This document shows, one piece after another, positions 15,173-24,416 of a DNA stretch of 38,423 nucleotides. A program made the position numbers and the translations under genes. A model generated the notes under the pieces. It ran no database searches. It was not told the DNA's origin and saw nothing but the letters and a program-made list of their open reading frames with translations. This stretch comes from Caulobacteraceae bacterium (lineage in GTDB: Bacteria > Pseudomonadota > Alphaproteobacteria > Caulobacterales > Caulobacteraceae), in the NCBI GenBank assembly GCA_947501315.1, contig CANMXH010000001.1, forward strand, positions 1 to 38,423, in the 5' to 3' direction. Numbering within the stretch: position 1 is the first letter of the stretch; every line of letters starts with the position of its first letter.

Positions 15173-16063
15173 ATGTCCCACGAACACTCAAGATCCACGG
15201 AAAGCCCGGCCAACTCCGCAAACGGCATTCTGATGTTGCTGATCGGGCTGTTGCTTCTGGCCGCCGGGCCGATCGTCATTGCCCAGAACCCCGGCTCTGC
15301 CGTGCTGCTGATCCCGGGTCTTTCCGCAGCGACTGTCGGCCTGTTGCTGGTTTGTGGTCTCTACTCACTCCAGCCGAACGAGGGCATGGCCATCATGCTG
15401 TTCGGGTCCTATCGCGGCACGGACCGCAAGACCGGCCTGCGCTGGGTCCTGCCCTGGTACAGCCGCAAGAAAATCTCCCTACGGGTTCGGAACCTGACAA
15501 GCGACAAGCTCAAGGTGAATGACCGGCGCGGCAGTCCGATCGAGATTGCCGCCAACGTCGTCTGGCGGGTGCAGGATTCCGCCCAGGCCCTGTTCGATGT
15601 CGATGACTATCAGGCGTTTGTGAACATCCAGGTGGATACAGCTCTGCGCGATATCGCTTCTCACTATGCCTATGACCACGGCGACGAGACGGATGTGCCT
15701 GAACTGACCCTGCGGGCCGACGCCGAGGACGTGGCCGGTCGGCTCCGCGAGGAGCTGGTGGGCCGTGTCAGCGTCGCGGGTGTTGCCATCGATGAGGCCC
15801 GTCTCGCCCACCTCGCCTATGCGCCGGAGATCGCCGGGGCCATGCTGAAACGCCAGCAGGCCGAGGCAGTGCTCTCTGCCCGTCGCCTGATCGTCAAGGG
15901 AGCCGTCGGTATGGTCGAGAGCGCCCTTGCCGACCTCAATCAGCGCGGCGTCGTGGATCTGGACGAGGACCGCAAGGCGGCCATGGTCTCAAATCTGCTG
16001 GTGGTCCTGTGCGCCGACCGCGAGGCCCAACCGGTCGTGAATACGGGCACCCTGTACGGCTGA
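15173..16063 (+). CDS. SPFH/Band 7 (stomatin-like) membrane protein
   Basis: 296 residues. Two hydrophobic segments near the N-terminus (about 17-35 and 40-62, GILMLLIGLLLLAAGPIVIA and SAATVGLLLVCGLY) precede an SPFH domain (NEGMAIMLFGSYRGTDRKTGLRW, then IEIAANVVWRVQDSAQALFDVDDY, then LRDIASHYAYD). A helical region rich in Arg, Glu and Ala follows (EIAGAMLKRQQAEAVLSARR). Such proteins form oligomeric rings at the inner membrane and scaffold proteases or lipids. The second of two adjacent ATGs (15173) is chosen because GGAG is six bases upstream. One base separates its stop from the ribbon-helix-helix gene. Confidence 0.93.
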   Translation: MSHEHSRSTESPANSANGILMLLIGLLLLAAGPIVIAQNPGSAVLLIPGLSAATVGLLLVCGLYSLQPNEGMAIMLFGSYRGTDRKTGLRWVLPWYSRKKISLRVRNLTSDKLKVNDRRGSPIEIAANVVWRVQDSAQALFDVDDYQAFVNIQVDTALRDIASHYAYDHGDETDVPELTLRADAEDVAGRLREELVGRVSVAGVAIDEARLAHLAYAPEIAGAMLKRQQAEAVLSARRLIVKGAVGMVESALADLNQRGVVDLDEDRKAAMVSNLLVVLCADREAQPVVNTGTLYG

Positions 16064-16064
16064 C

Positions 16065-16247
16065 ATGGCCCGATCCAGGAAGCCCTTTCTGATGCGCGCT
16101 TCTTCCGGAGTGATGGCGGCGGTCGAGCGCTTGGCCGCCGCCGAACTGCGCTCGGTCAATGCCCAGGTCGAATGTCTGCTGCGCGAAGCCCTCGCCAGAC
16201 GGGGCATTTCGCCCTCGGAAGACGCTCCGCCGACGGACAGCGCTTGA
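16065..16247 (+). CDS. Arc-type ribbon-helix-helix DNA-binding protein
   Basis: 60 residues. KPFLMRASSGVMAAVERLAAAELRSVNAQVECLLREALARRG has the Arc/MetJ-like pattern of a short strand (FLMRAS), then helix A, then a turn with RSVNAQVE starting helix B. It begins one base after the SPFH stop, so it is translationally linked. Small Arc-like genes often follow SPFH genes (recalled association). It may act as a repressor at the palindrome 15135-15154 or, less likely, as an antitoxin; no toxin gene is adjacent. Confidence 0.85.
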   Translation: MARSRKPFLMRASSGVMAAVERLAAAELRSVNAQVECLLREALARRGISPSEDAPPTDSA

Positions 16248-16278
16248 GCTTCGCCGTCGTGGGGGTTACGGGCCGCTG

Positions 16279-17628
16279 ATGTTGAAGTCGCATATGTCAA
16301 AGGTCCGCAAGGCTCGCCGCATCCAGAGACGGGTCCGGCGGGCTGGCGCATCCAGTATCAGCATTGCCGAGCGCGAGCTCATGACGCTTGCCGGACTCGA
16401 GGTGCAGGAAGGCGAACTTCGTCTGTTCCCCGGCTGGGACGAAGAGGTCTCGGACACCCTGGCCGCGACCAAGGCCGCCGGCGATGACGGCCGGCCCCGG
16501 CTGGTCGACACCACCATGCTCTATGCGCCGCGCTCGGGCGGCGTGAAGCGCTACCTCCTGTCCAAGAAGGCCTGGCTGGAAGCCAATCGCCCCGGCGTGG
16601 CCCATTCGCTGGTCGTGCCTGGTGCCCACCACAGGGCCGGTGACGATGGCATTGTCCAGCTTCATGCGACCAAGCTGCCGTTCGGCGACGGCTATCGCTG
16701 GCCAACATCCGTCAGCCGTTGGGCGGCCTGGGTCGCGTCACTGAATCCTTCAATCATCGAGGCCGGCGATCCCTACACGCCGGGGCAAGGTGCCTTGGCC
16801 GCCGGTCAGCGGGCCGGCTGTCCGGTCGTCGGCTTTTGCCACTCCGATCCTGCCGGGCTGGCCGCCCTGCATTTTGGCGAATGGGCCAAAAAGCCGGTCG
16901 AGAAGCGGTGGGCCCGGCTTTTCGGCCAGTTCGACCGCGTGGTCTCGCCCAGCCGGTATATCGCCCGGCGACTTGAAGAGGCCGGGGTCGGCAACATCGT
17001 CATCCGGCCTCTGGGCGTCGAGATTGAAACCTTCCGGCCTGACCGTGGTGACCGAAACTGGCTGCTGAGAAAGCTGAACCTGCCGGCGTCCGCCCGCCTG
17101 CTCTGTTTCGCCGGCCGCCCGGCCCGTGAGAAGAACATCGATGTCCTGATCCAGGCCGTTCAGGCCCTGGGGGACCCCTATCATCTGATCCTGGTCGGTG
17201 CCGGTGCCGGCATGCCGGCCGAGGAGCGGGTCATCTCGCTGCCCTACGAGGCCAATCCCAAGGCCGTGGCGAGGATTATCGCCAGCTGCGATGCCTTCGT
17301 TCATGCCAATGACAAGGAACCGTTCGGACTGATCGTGCTCGAGGCCATGGCCTGCGGCCGTCCGGTCGTGGGTGTTAATGCCGGAGGGGTCAAGGAGACC
17401 GTCGATGATACGGTGGGGCAGCTCGCGGAGAGCGCCGATCCGGGTCATTATGCGTCGGCCATAGAGGCCCTGTTCGCCCGCGATATCGAGGCGCTCGGCA
17501 TCGCTGCGCGCGCCCGCACCGTTGAACGGTTTGCCTGGAACCGCGTGTTCGAGGATCTCAGCTCCGTCTATGCAGAGGTTAGCGGCGAACCGGCCTTTGC
17601 CCAGCCCGGCGAACCGCAGCTCCGCTGA
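16279..17628 (+). CDS. GT4-family glycosyltransferase
   Basis: 449 residues from MLKSHMSK; later in-frame ATGs at 16294 and 16381 are possible, and no start has a strong ribosome-binding site. The N-terminal 40 residues are very basic. The catalytic part begins RLVDTTMLYAPRSGGVKRYLL (acceptor domain). The donor domain has GRPAREKNIDVLIQA and the retaining-enzyme signature EPFGLIVLEAMACGRPVV with the E-x7-E pair, followed by AGGVKETVDD. Predicted to move a sugar from a nucleotide- or lipid-sugar, possibly onto glycolipid; substrate unknown. It follows the SPFH and ribbon-helix-helix genes in the same direction. Confidence 0.92.
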   Translation: MLKSHMSKVRKARRIQRRVRRAGASSISIAERELMTLAGLEVQEGELRLFPGWDEEVSDTLAATKAAGDDGRPRLVDTTMLYAPRSGGVKRYLLSKKAWLEANRPGVAHSLVVPGAHHRAGDDGIVQLHATKLPFGDGYRWPTSVSRWAAWVASLNPSIIEAGDPYTPGQGALAAGQRAGCPVVGFCHSDPAGLAALHFGEWAKKPVEKRWARLFGQFDRVVSPSRYIARRLEEAGVGNIVIRPLGVEIETFRPDRGDRNWLLRKLNLPASARLLCFAGRPAREKNIDVLIQAVQALGDPYHLILVGAGAGMPAEERVISLPYEANPKAVARIIASCDAFVHANDKEPFGLIVLEAMACGRPVVGVNAGGVKETVDDTVGQLAESADPGHYASAIEALFARDIEALGIAARARTVERFAWNRVFEDLSSVYAEVSGEPAFAQPGEPQLR

Positions 17629-17682
17629 CGCCCTGTCAGGCACATGTTCGATCGTCCCCGGGCTGAAAGAGGAACCGGCAAG

Positions 17683-18198
17683 ATGAAACGCCTGCTGTTC
17701 GCAACCACCCTGTCCTTGATGACCGCCGGCTCGTCCGTGGCCCAGACCGTCATTCTGGTCCGCCATGCCGAGAAGGTCGACGCCAGTGCCGATCCGGTCC
17801 TGTCCGAGGCGGGCCAGCGTCGCGCGTTCGACCTGGCGGTCGCGCTGGGCGACGCCGACCTGACCCATGTCTTCACCTCGCCGCTCCAGCGAACCGTGCT
17901 GACGGCCCGTCCGGCTGCGGAGGCCCATGCCATCAATCCCGAGGTTATTTCGTTCGAAGGCGGGACCGAGGCCCACGTTCGCAGGGTGGCAGACCGTGTT
18001 CGCGCCTTGCCTGATGACGCCGTCGTTCTGGTCGTCGGGCACAGCAATACCATTCCGCTCATCGCCGGAGCGTTGGGCGAGACCGGTCCGTCGGAGATGC
18101 GCGATTGCGAATATGACCGGCTGATCTTGATCCCGGTCGAGGATGACGGCGACTCGCCCGCCATCATCACCCGCTACGGGGAGCCGGCGAACTGCTGA
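17683..18198 (+). CDS. Periplasmic histidine phosphatase (phosphoglycerate mutase superfamily)
   Basis: 171 residues. Signal peptide MKRLLFATTLSLMTAGSSVAQ, then the RHG-type active site LVRHAEK, a conserved SPLQRTVLTA segment (Arg binding phosphate), and the second catalytic His in VVGHSNT. The start has AGAGGA upstream; an earlier in-frame ATG at 17644 would put charged residues before the signal. Predicted to dephosphorylate small phosphate esters in the periplasm, substrate unknown. It is the last gene in the SPFH run and converges on the GFA gene with seven bases between stops. Confidence 0.9.
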   Translation: MKRLLFATTLSLMTAGSSVAQTVILVRHAEKVDASADPVLSEAGQRRAFDLAVALGDADLTHVFTSPLQRTVLTARPAAEAHAINPEVISFEGGTEAHVRRVADRVRALPDDAVVLVVGHSNTIPLIAGALGETGPSEMRDCEYDRLILIPVEDDGDSPAIITRYGEPANC

Positions 18199-18205
18199 GG
18201 GCGGT

Positions 18206-18586
18206 CTAGCGGGGCTTTTGCGGCAGGCCGTCGGCAATCTCGTAATAGTCGCCCTTGTCGGCGACGAAGATGTGCACGCCAAGGGTCGTCTGCGTCGGGG
18301 TGTCGAAGGCCCCCATGGCGACGCCGATCCAGTCCCGGAAGACCGGATCCCAGAACAGGGTCGAGCCGCAGGTCCCGCAAAAGCCGCGGCGCACCTTCTC
18401 AGAGGACTGGTGCCAGATGACGGCTTCCTCGCCCTGAACCGTCACGGCCGATTTCGGAACGTCGGTGGAAGCGAAGACGTGGCCCGACTGCTTGCGGCAA
18501 AGGCTGCAATGGCAGGCATCCGGCGCGGGCAGCGGAACCGACACCTTGAAGGCGACGGCACCGCAGAGGCAGGAACCCCGGTGCAT
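18206..18586 (-). CDS. GFA-family zinc protein (Gfa/CENP-V domain)
   Basis: 126 residues. The zinc cysteines appear as GSCLCGA at the N-terminus, CHCSLCRKQSG near residue 30 and FCGTCGSTLFW near residue 70, the full pattern of the glutathione-dependent formaldehyde-activating family, which also includes many proteins of unknown substrate. MHRGSC is chosen because GGAGG lies seven bases upstream; a GTG overlapping the parE stop would add six residues. Fourteen bases downstream of parE, so probably cotranscribed with it. The true substrate is unknown. Confidence 0.92.
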   Translation of the reverse strand: MHRGSCLCGAVAFKVSVPLPAPDACHCSLCRKQSGHVFASTDVPKSAVTVQGEEAVIWHQSSEKVRRGFCGTCGSTLFWDPVFRDWIGVAMGAFDTPTQTTLGVHIFVADKGDYYEIADGLPQKPR

Positions 18587-18600
18587 GCCCAAGCCTCCCG

Positions 18601-20700
18601 TCACACGTCCAGATCGGCGACAGCGAACTGGGCATTGTCCTGGATAAACTGGAACCTGGCCTCGGCCTTCTTGCCCATGAGCCGTTCGACCAGATCCTCG
18701 ATCTCGTCCTCGGAGGCCGGCACCGTGACCCGCGCCAGGGTGCGCTTCTTCGGGTCCATGGTGGTCTCCTTGAGTTGGGAGGCCATCATCTCGCCAAGAC
18801 CCTTGAACCGGCCGATCTCGGTCTTCTTGCCCTTGAACACCGTGGCCAGCAGTTCGTCGCGGTGGGCGTCGTCGCGGGCGTATTCGGACAGCGGCCCGGC
18901 GCTGATCCGGTAGAGCGGGGGCAGGGCCATGAACAGCCGCCCCTGCCGGATCGTCTCAGGCATCGATCGGTAGAAAAACGTGATCAGCAGCGCCGCGATA
19001 TGCGCACCGTCCACGTCGGCGTCGGTCATGATGACGATGCGCTCGTAGCGCAGGTCCTCGATGTTGAACCGGCTGCCCGGCTGCACCCCGAGCGCCAGCG
19101 CCAGATCCGACAGTTCGATATTGGCCCGCAGCTTGTCGGCCGTGGCGGAGGCGACATTCAGGATCTTGCCGCGCAGGGGCAGGATTGCCTGGGTGATGCG
19201 GTCTCGCGCCTGTTTGGCCGAACCGCCGGCCGAGTCTCCCTCGACAATGAACAGTTCAGTGCCCTCGGCTGTCTGACGCGAACAGTCCGACAGCTTGCCG
19301 GGCAGGCGCAGCTTGCGCGTCGCCTGGGCCCTCTGGACCTCCTTGTCCTTGCGCCGCTTCAGCCGGTCCTCGGCCCGCTCGATGACGAAGCCGAGGAGGG
19401 TGTTGGCCTGCTTCGGGCTCTCGGTCAGCCAGTGATCCAGCGGATCGCGCATCAGCTGCTCGACCAGCCGCTGGGCGTCGGGCGATGACAACCGGTCCTT
19501 GGTCTGACCCTGAAACTCCGGATTCCGCACAAACACGGAGATCAGCGCGCCGGCGTTGGCGATCACGTCCTCGGCGGTGATCAGCCCGGCGCGCTTCTCA
19601 TTGGTCAGTTCGCCATAGGCCTTGAGCCCCTTGACCAGCGCCGCCCGGAATCCGGCTTCATGGGTTCCCCCGTCAGGAGTCGAGACGGTGTTGCAGTAGG
19701 AGGAGACGAAGCCGTCGGCCTCGCCGAAGCCGATCGGGCTCCAGGTCACGGCCCATTCGACCGCCCCGGCCTCGCCCTTGCGCTCGACCCGGCCGGCGAA
19801 GGCGGGCGTTACCGTTTCCAGTTCGCCGATCCGTTCGGCCAGGGCGTCGGCCAGGCCGTTGGGGAAGTGAAAGACCGCGTCGATCGCCGTCTGGTCGGTG
19901 ATCCGCTCGGCGGCGCAGGTCCATCGGATTTCGACACCGCGGAACAGATAGGCCTTGGAGCGGGCCATGCGGAAAAGGCGTGCCGGCTTGAAGGCGGCAC
20001 CGACGCCGAAGATCTGCTCATCCGGCTTGAAGCGGATCAGCGTGCCCTTCTTCTTCGATGGCCCGCCCCGGACGATGGAACCCAGGGGCAAGCCGCGGCT
20101 GAAGGACTGGCTCCACTCATGCCCGTCACGCCACACGGTGACGTCCAGCCGCTCGCTCAGGGCATTGACGACCGAGACACCGACGCCATGCAAACCGCCT
20201 GAAGTTTCATAGGCCTTGCCGGAGAACTTGCCACCCGAGTGGAGGACGGTCATGACCACCTCCAGCGCGGACTTGCCCGGATGTTTGGGGTGGGGATCGA
20301 CAGGAATGCCGCGGCCGTCGTCCTTGACAGAGAGCCAGCCCTCGGCGTCGAGATCGACGGTAATCAGTTTCGCATGGCGGGCCACGGCCTCGTCCATGGC
20401 GTTGTCCAGCACCTCGGCGAAGAGGTGGTGCAGGGCCCGCTCGTCGGTGCCGCCGATATACATGCCCGGCCGTTTGCGGACCGGCTCCAGCCCCTCCAGC
20501 ACCTCGATCGAGGAGGCCGAATAGTCGCCGGCCATGGGCGGAAGGGTGGGGGCAGGGGCAGGCACGGGTGCAGGCTCCGGCCGCGGGGCCGCGGCCTGTG
20601 GCGTCAGGGCCGGGTCTGCCGGGGGGACCGCAGGCGTCGGCTCCGGGCCTTGCGGCTCGGGCAGATCATCGAACAGGGAAGGCGCGGCGGTGGGACCCAT
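18601..20700 (-). CDS. parE: DNA topoisomerase IV subunit B
   Basis: 699 residues. ParE is the ATPase subunit that decatenates daughter chromosomes with ParC. Features in order: a Pro/Ala-rich low-complexity N-terminal extension (about 20-60), the GHKL ATPase (DYSASSIEVLEGLEPVRKRP, EVLDNAMDEA, DDGRGIP, GGLHGVG), the transducer, and a TOPRIM domain (LFIVEGDSAGG, MTDADVDGAHI). The C-terminus is GLGEMMASQLKETTM...VERLMGKK, without the GyrB insertion. The start MGPTAAPSLFDDL is the most likely; the conserved domain begins near residue 57. Its first 35 bases overlap the end of the O-antigen ligase gene. Confidence 0.96.
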   Translation of the reverse strand: MGPTAAPSLFDDLPEPQGPEPTPAVPPADPALTPQAAAPRPEPAPVPAPAPTLPPMAGDYSASSIEVLEGLEPVRKRPGMYIGGTDERALHHLFAEVLDNAMDEAVARHAKLITVDLDAEGWLSVKDDGRGIPVDPHPKHPGKSALEVVMTVLHSGGKFSGKAYETSGGLHGVGVSVVNALSERLDVTVWRDGHEWSQSFSRGLPLGSIVRGGPSKKKGTLIRFKPDEQIFGVGAAFKPARLFRMARSKAYLFRGVEIRWTCAAERITDQTAIDAVFHFPNGLADALAERIGELETVTPAFAGRVERKGEAGAVEWAVTWSPIGFGEADGFVSSYCNTVSTPDGGTHEAGFRAALVKGLKAYGELTNEKRAGLITAEDVIANAGALISVFVRNPEFQGQTKDRLSSPDAQRLVEQLMRDPLDHWLTESPKQANTLLGFVIERAEDRLKRRKDKEVQRAQATRKLRLPGKLSDCSRQTAEGTELFIVEGDSAGGSAKQARDRITQAILPLRGKILNVASATADKLRANIELSDLALALGVQPGSRFNIEDLRYERIVIMTDADVDGAHIAALLITFFYRSMPETIRQGRLFMALPPLYRISAGPLSEYARDDAHRDELLATVFKGKKTEIGRFKGLGEMMASQLKETTMDPKKRTLARVTVPASEDEIEDLVERLMGKKAEARFQFIQDNAQFAVADLDV

Positions 20701-22018
20701 GCGGATACTGTGAAACGATTCGGGAACCGGTCTGGTAGGCTTGGCGGCGCTTCTCCACAAGCAGCCCGGGGACGACCGGCAGTGACGGCAGGGTGGCGCG
20801 CGTCAGCAAAGCGACAAACAGAACCCATGGCAGCCCCTGGTGCGCCATCAGAATGCTCTCCGACAGACTGAGCACGACAAAGGCGGCGAGGAAGCCCAAC
20901 GCCCACCAGCCCTCGCGCACGCCCGACACTGAAGACCTCAGGACGGCGTTCACGGCCGTTCCTGCCAGCAGTCCCCCGACCATCAAGGTGCCCGGCCAGC
21001 CGAGCTGGACCAGCAGATCGATCCAGCCGTTATGTGCCGACGGTACGATCCAGCCCGTCTCCTTGCGCACCCAGTCTGCGGGGGCCGACTCCCCGATCCG
21101 ACCCCAGAAGGCTCCGTAGCCATAGCCCGTCCAAGGTCTGTCCGCGACCTTGCGCAAAAGACTGTCCCAGATCTCGGTCCGGCCGGTCAGTGACGGGTCC
21201 TTGCCGAGGGCCTCGAGCAAGGCCACCGAATGGGTGTCCCAGATCCACAGGCTCAGCCCGCTCAGCACCACAGCGATCCAGACGAGCACGACCGAGAAGG
21301 CCGCGCCACCGCGCCGCATGCTCCAGAAGCCGCCGATCAGGGCCAGACCGACCAGGAGGCAAAGCAGGGAGGTCTTGGACTGGGTCGCCAGTACAAGTCC
21401 GCTGGACAGGACCAGCGCAGACGCCGGCATCAAGCGGCGCGGGTCAGGGGAGGCGAGGCAGGCAGCGGCAGCCGTCGCGCCGATGACCATGACGGCCCCC
21501 ATCTGGTTCTTCTCGTACCAAAGGCCGCGCCAGAGGCCGGCATTGTCGAACTGGTGCACGCCGATTGCGGGGAAGGCGAAGATCATCACCAGACTGCCGA
21601 CCGCCATGACCAACGCCGTATGCATCAACAGCCGCGGCAGATGCGGCCCCCGGAACACCGCCCCCAGATAGAGGGCGAAGCCACAGCTGATGGCCAGGGC
21701 GATGACCCGGCGCATGGTGGTGGCGAAATCAAGCGACCAGTAGCGCGAGGCGAAGGCCAGCCCGACCAGGGCGGCAATGGCGATCATTGCGGGCCAGGCC
21801 CGCCACAGCCGGTCGATGCGATAGATCAGCAGGCCGACGATGGCCGCATAGGCGGGCAACCAGACCAGCCTCAGGATCGGCGTCTCCTCCTGCGTCGGCG
21901 CGAATACCGGCCCGATCAGGGCTCCGGTCAGCATGGCGATGATCACGCCGCAGATCAGCCGCTCCCAGATGCTGGGGGCCGGCTCGGTCAGGACCGCGTC
22001 TGGAGGGGATTCGCGCAC
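20666..22018 (-). CDS. O-antigen ligase/polymerase-like membrane protein
   Basis: About 450 residues, with some ten to twelve hydrophobic helices. A large loop near the C-terminal third contains GRTEIWDSLLRKVADRPWTGYGYG, the mark of the Wzy_C/WaaL domain, which joins or polymerises lipid-linked glycans in the periplasm. No ATG lies before the first membrane helix. GTG 22018 is taken as the start; TTG codons upstream (to 22084, overlapping the uvrD stop) are alternatives. Its 3' end overlaps parE by 35 bases, so it is embedded in a run of replication and repair genes. Exact glycan unknown. Confidence 0.88.
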   Translation of the reverse strand: MRESPPDAVLTEPAPSIWERLICGVIIAMLTGALIGPVFAPTQEETPILRLVWLPAYAAIVGLLIYRIDRLWRAWPAMIAIAALVGLAFASRYWSLDFATTMRRVIALAISCGFALYLGAVFRGPHLPRLLMHTALVMAVGSLVMIFAFPAIGVHQFDNAGLWRGLWYEKNQMGAVMVIGATAAAACLASPDPRRLMPASALVLSSGLVLATQSKTSLLCLLVGLALIGGFWSMRRGGAAFSVVLVWIAVVLSGLSLWIWDTHSVALLEALGKDPSLTGRTEIWDSLLRKVADRPWTGYGYGAFWGRIGESAPADWVRKETGWIVPSAHNGWIDLLVQLGWPGTLMVGGLLAGTAVNAVLRSSVSGVREGWWALGFLAAFVVLSLSESILMAHQGLPWVLFVALLTRATLPSLPVVPGLLVEKRRQAYQTGSRIVSQYPHGSHRRAFPVR

Positions 22019-22064
22019 GCTCCCAAGGTCGGGCAACGGGCTTAACGAAGGGTTGGGGACCCCT

Positions 22065-24416
22065 TCAACAGGCCTTCTCCACAAACGTATCGATCACCTT
22101 TTTCTCGCCGGCCTTTTCGAAATCGATCAACAGCTTGTTGCCCTCGATGGCCGTCACCGCGCCGTAGCCGAATTTCTGGTGGAACACCCGCTGACCCTTC
22201 GACCAGTCGCCGCCTGCTTTCGGATCTGCCGTGGCCAGCAGCCGGCCGTCTCCCTCGATCAGCTTATGCCGGGCGGGTTTCGCGGCCGGAGCCCGGCCTG
22301 CCGTGAACGACTGCGCCCGCTTCCACCCCGGCGAGGCATAGCCGGCCCCGAAGGTGGGCATTTCGTCCCAGCGGGACTTGGCGTCCTTCATGCCGGGGGT
22401 GACGCCATAGTAGCCGGTGTCGCTCTCGGCCTCGACGTGGGCGATGGGCAGTTCGTCAACGAACCGGCTGGGCAGCTGCGAGGTCCATCGGCCATAAACC
22501 AGCCGGTTGGCGGCGAATGAAATCCGCGCGTCGGACTTCGCCCGGGTGACGCCGACATAGGCCAGGCGGCGCTCCTCCTCGAGACCCTTTTCACCCTTCT
22601 CATCGATGCTGCGCTGGCTGGGGAAGACGCCTTCCTCCCAGCCCGGCAGGAAGACCAGCGGAAACTCCAGCCCCTTGGCCCCGTGCAGGGTCATGATCTG
22701 CACCGCATCGTCTGACCCGCCGCGGTCCAGGTCCATGACCAGTGAGACATGCTCCAGATAGGCGGGCAGGGTCTCGAACTGCTGCATCGACTGCGTCAGT
22801 TCCTTGAGGTTATCCAGCCGCGTCTGGCCGGTCGCCCGGTCGGCCTTCTGCATGTCTGTGTAGCCGCTCTCCTCCAGAACGGTCTCGGTCAGCTCCCAGT
22901 GGGTCGTGGTCTGGGCGAAGGTCCGCCAGCGGTCGATGTCGCGCACGAAGTTCGACAGGGCGGTTCGCGTCCGCGCCTGCAGTTCGTCCGAGACGATCAG
23001 GTCGCGCACCGCGCTCATCGCGGAGACCCCTGAAAGCCGCGCGATCTGCAGCACCTTCTGTATCGAGGTGTCGCCGATGCCGCGTTTGGGCACATTGACG
23101 ATCCGCTCGAAGGCAAGGTCGTCATCCTCGCTGAGGATCAGGCGCAGATAGGCATGGGCGTCGCGGATCTCCGCCCGTTCGAAGAAGCGTGGCCCGCCGA
23201 TCACCTTGTAGGGTACGGCCAGCAGCACGAACCGCTCCTCGAAGGCCCGCATCTGGAAGGAGGCGCGCACCAGCACCGCCATGTCCTGATAGGGTGTTCC
23301 GGCTCGTCGCGCCGTCTCGATCTCGTCGGCGACCAGCCTGGCCTCGGCCTCCCCATCCCAAACGCCCCGCACGCGAACCTTGTCGCCGCTGGAATCCTCG
23401 GTCCAGAGCGTCTTGCCCAGGCGGTCGCGATTGGCCGCAATCAGGCCTGATGCGGCACCCAGAATATGTTGCGTAGACCGATAGTTACGCTCAAGTCTTA
23501 CGACCTTGGCGCCGGGAAAGTCCCGCTCGAAGCGAAGGATGTTGTCGACCTCGGCCCCGCGCCAGCCATAGATCGACTGGTCGTCGTCCCCGACGCAGCA
23601 GACGTTGCCGGTCGAGGACGTCAGCAGCCGCAGCCAGAGGTACTGGGCGACATTGGTGTCCTGATATTCATCGACCAGGATGTAGCGAAACCGACGACGA
23701 TATTCCTCGGCAATATCCGAATGTTTTGCGAGAATCGTCAGGTTATGAAGCAGCAGATCACCAAAGTCGCAGGCGTTCAGACTGACCAGACGCGCCTGAT
23801 AGGCGGCATAAAGGGTGTGCCCCTTGCCGTTGGCGAAATCCTCTGACGGCGGCAGCTTGTCCGGCGTCCAGCCGCGGTTCTTCCAGTGATCGATCAGGCC
23901 ACTCAGCGATTTGGGCGTCCAGCGTTTGGTGTCGAGCCCCTCGGCCTCCAGCACCTGTTTGCAAACCCGTTCCTGATCGTCGGTGTCCAGGATGGTGAAG
24001 GTCGACTTCAGCCCGACCAGTTCGGCATGTCGTCGCAGGATCTGCGCCGCCACCGAGTGGAAGGTGCCCAGCCAGCGCAGCCCTTCGGCCGAGGGCCCGA
24101 TCAGATGGGTGATCCGCTCGCGCATCTCGCGCGCGGCCTTGTTGGTGAAGGTGACGACCAGCAGTTCCCAGGGCCTTGCCCGGCCCGTGGCCAGAATGTG
24201 CGCAAGCCGCGTGGTCAGCACCCGTGTCTTGCCGGTGCCTGCGCCGGCGAGGACCAGCACCGGGCCGTCGACCGTCTCGACCGCCTCGCGCTGTTCGGTG
24301 TTCAGCCCGGCCAGATAGTCAGCGGCAGGCGCCGGGACGCCGCCGGGGCCGCGCGAGCGGGCCAGGTCGGAGATGCGCGGGGCAGGGGGCGTGCCGAGAT
24401 CGGGGGGAAGACTCAT
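22065..24416 (-). CDS. uvrD: UvrD/PcrA-type superfamily 1A DNA helicase
   Basis: 783 residues. A 3'-5' helicase of nucleotide excision and mismatch repair. Walker A AGAGTGKT near residue 58, TFTNKAAREMRERI (Ia), VDEYQDTN (II), GDDDQSIYGWRGA (III), a NYRST segment (IV), LMTLHGAKGLEF-like QIMTLHGAKGLEFPLVF (V) and EEERRLAYVGVTRAK (VI). The C-terminal Tudor-like region GQRVFHQKFGYGAVTAIEG is typical of PcrA/UvrD. The start MSLPPDLG (24416) precedes the conserved QREAVE region by a normal distance. It leads the minus-strand run to the ligase, parE and GFA genes. Confidence 0.96.
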   Translation of the reverse strand: MSLPPDLGTPPAPRISDLARSRGPGGVPAPAADYLAGLNTEQREAVETVDGPVLVLAGAGTGKTRVLTTRLAHILATGRARPWELLVVTFTNKAAREMRERITHLIGPSAEGLRWLGTFHSVAAQILRRHAELVGLKSTFTILDTDDQERVCKQVLEAEGLDTKRWTPKSLSGLIDHWKNRGWTPDKLPPSEDFANGKGHTLYAAYQARLVSLNACDFGDLLLHNLTILAKHSDIAEEYRRRFRYILVDEYQDTNVAQYLWLRLLTSSTGNVCCVGDDDQSIYGWRGAEVDNILRFERDFPGAKVVRLERNYRSTQHILGAASGLIAANRDRLGKTLWTEDSSGDKVRVRGVWDGEAEARLVADEIETARRAGTPYQDMAVLVRASFQMRAFEERFVLLAVPYKVIGGPRFFERAEIRDAHAYLRLILSEDDDLAFERIVNVPKRGIGDTSIQKVLQIARLSGVSAMSAVRDLIVSDELQARTRTALSNFVRDIDRWRTFAQTTTHWELTETVLEESGYTDMQKADRATGQTRLDNLKELTQSMQQFETLPAYLEHVSLVMDLDRGGSDDAVQIMTLHGAKGLEFPLVFLPGWEEGVFPSQRSIDEKGEKGLEEERRLAYVGVTRAKSDARISFAANRLVYGRWTSQLPSRFVDELPIAHVEAESDTGYYGVTPGMKDAKSRWDEMPTFGAGYASPGWKRAQSFTAGRAPAAKPARHKLIEGDGRLLATADPKAGGDWSKGQRVFHQKFGYGAVTAIEGNKLLIDFEKAGEKKVIDTFVEKAC

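Noticed and set aside
16750..18282. 510-codon minus-strand open frame across the glycosyltransferase and phosphatase genes
   Set aside because: Runs antisense to two genes with clear motifs; typical shadow frame.
18601..20700. GyrB instead of ParE
   Set aside because: It lacks the GyrB C-terminal insertion, has the ParE-type C-terminus (VERLMGKKAEARF) and is 699 residues long.
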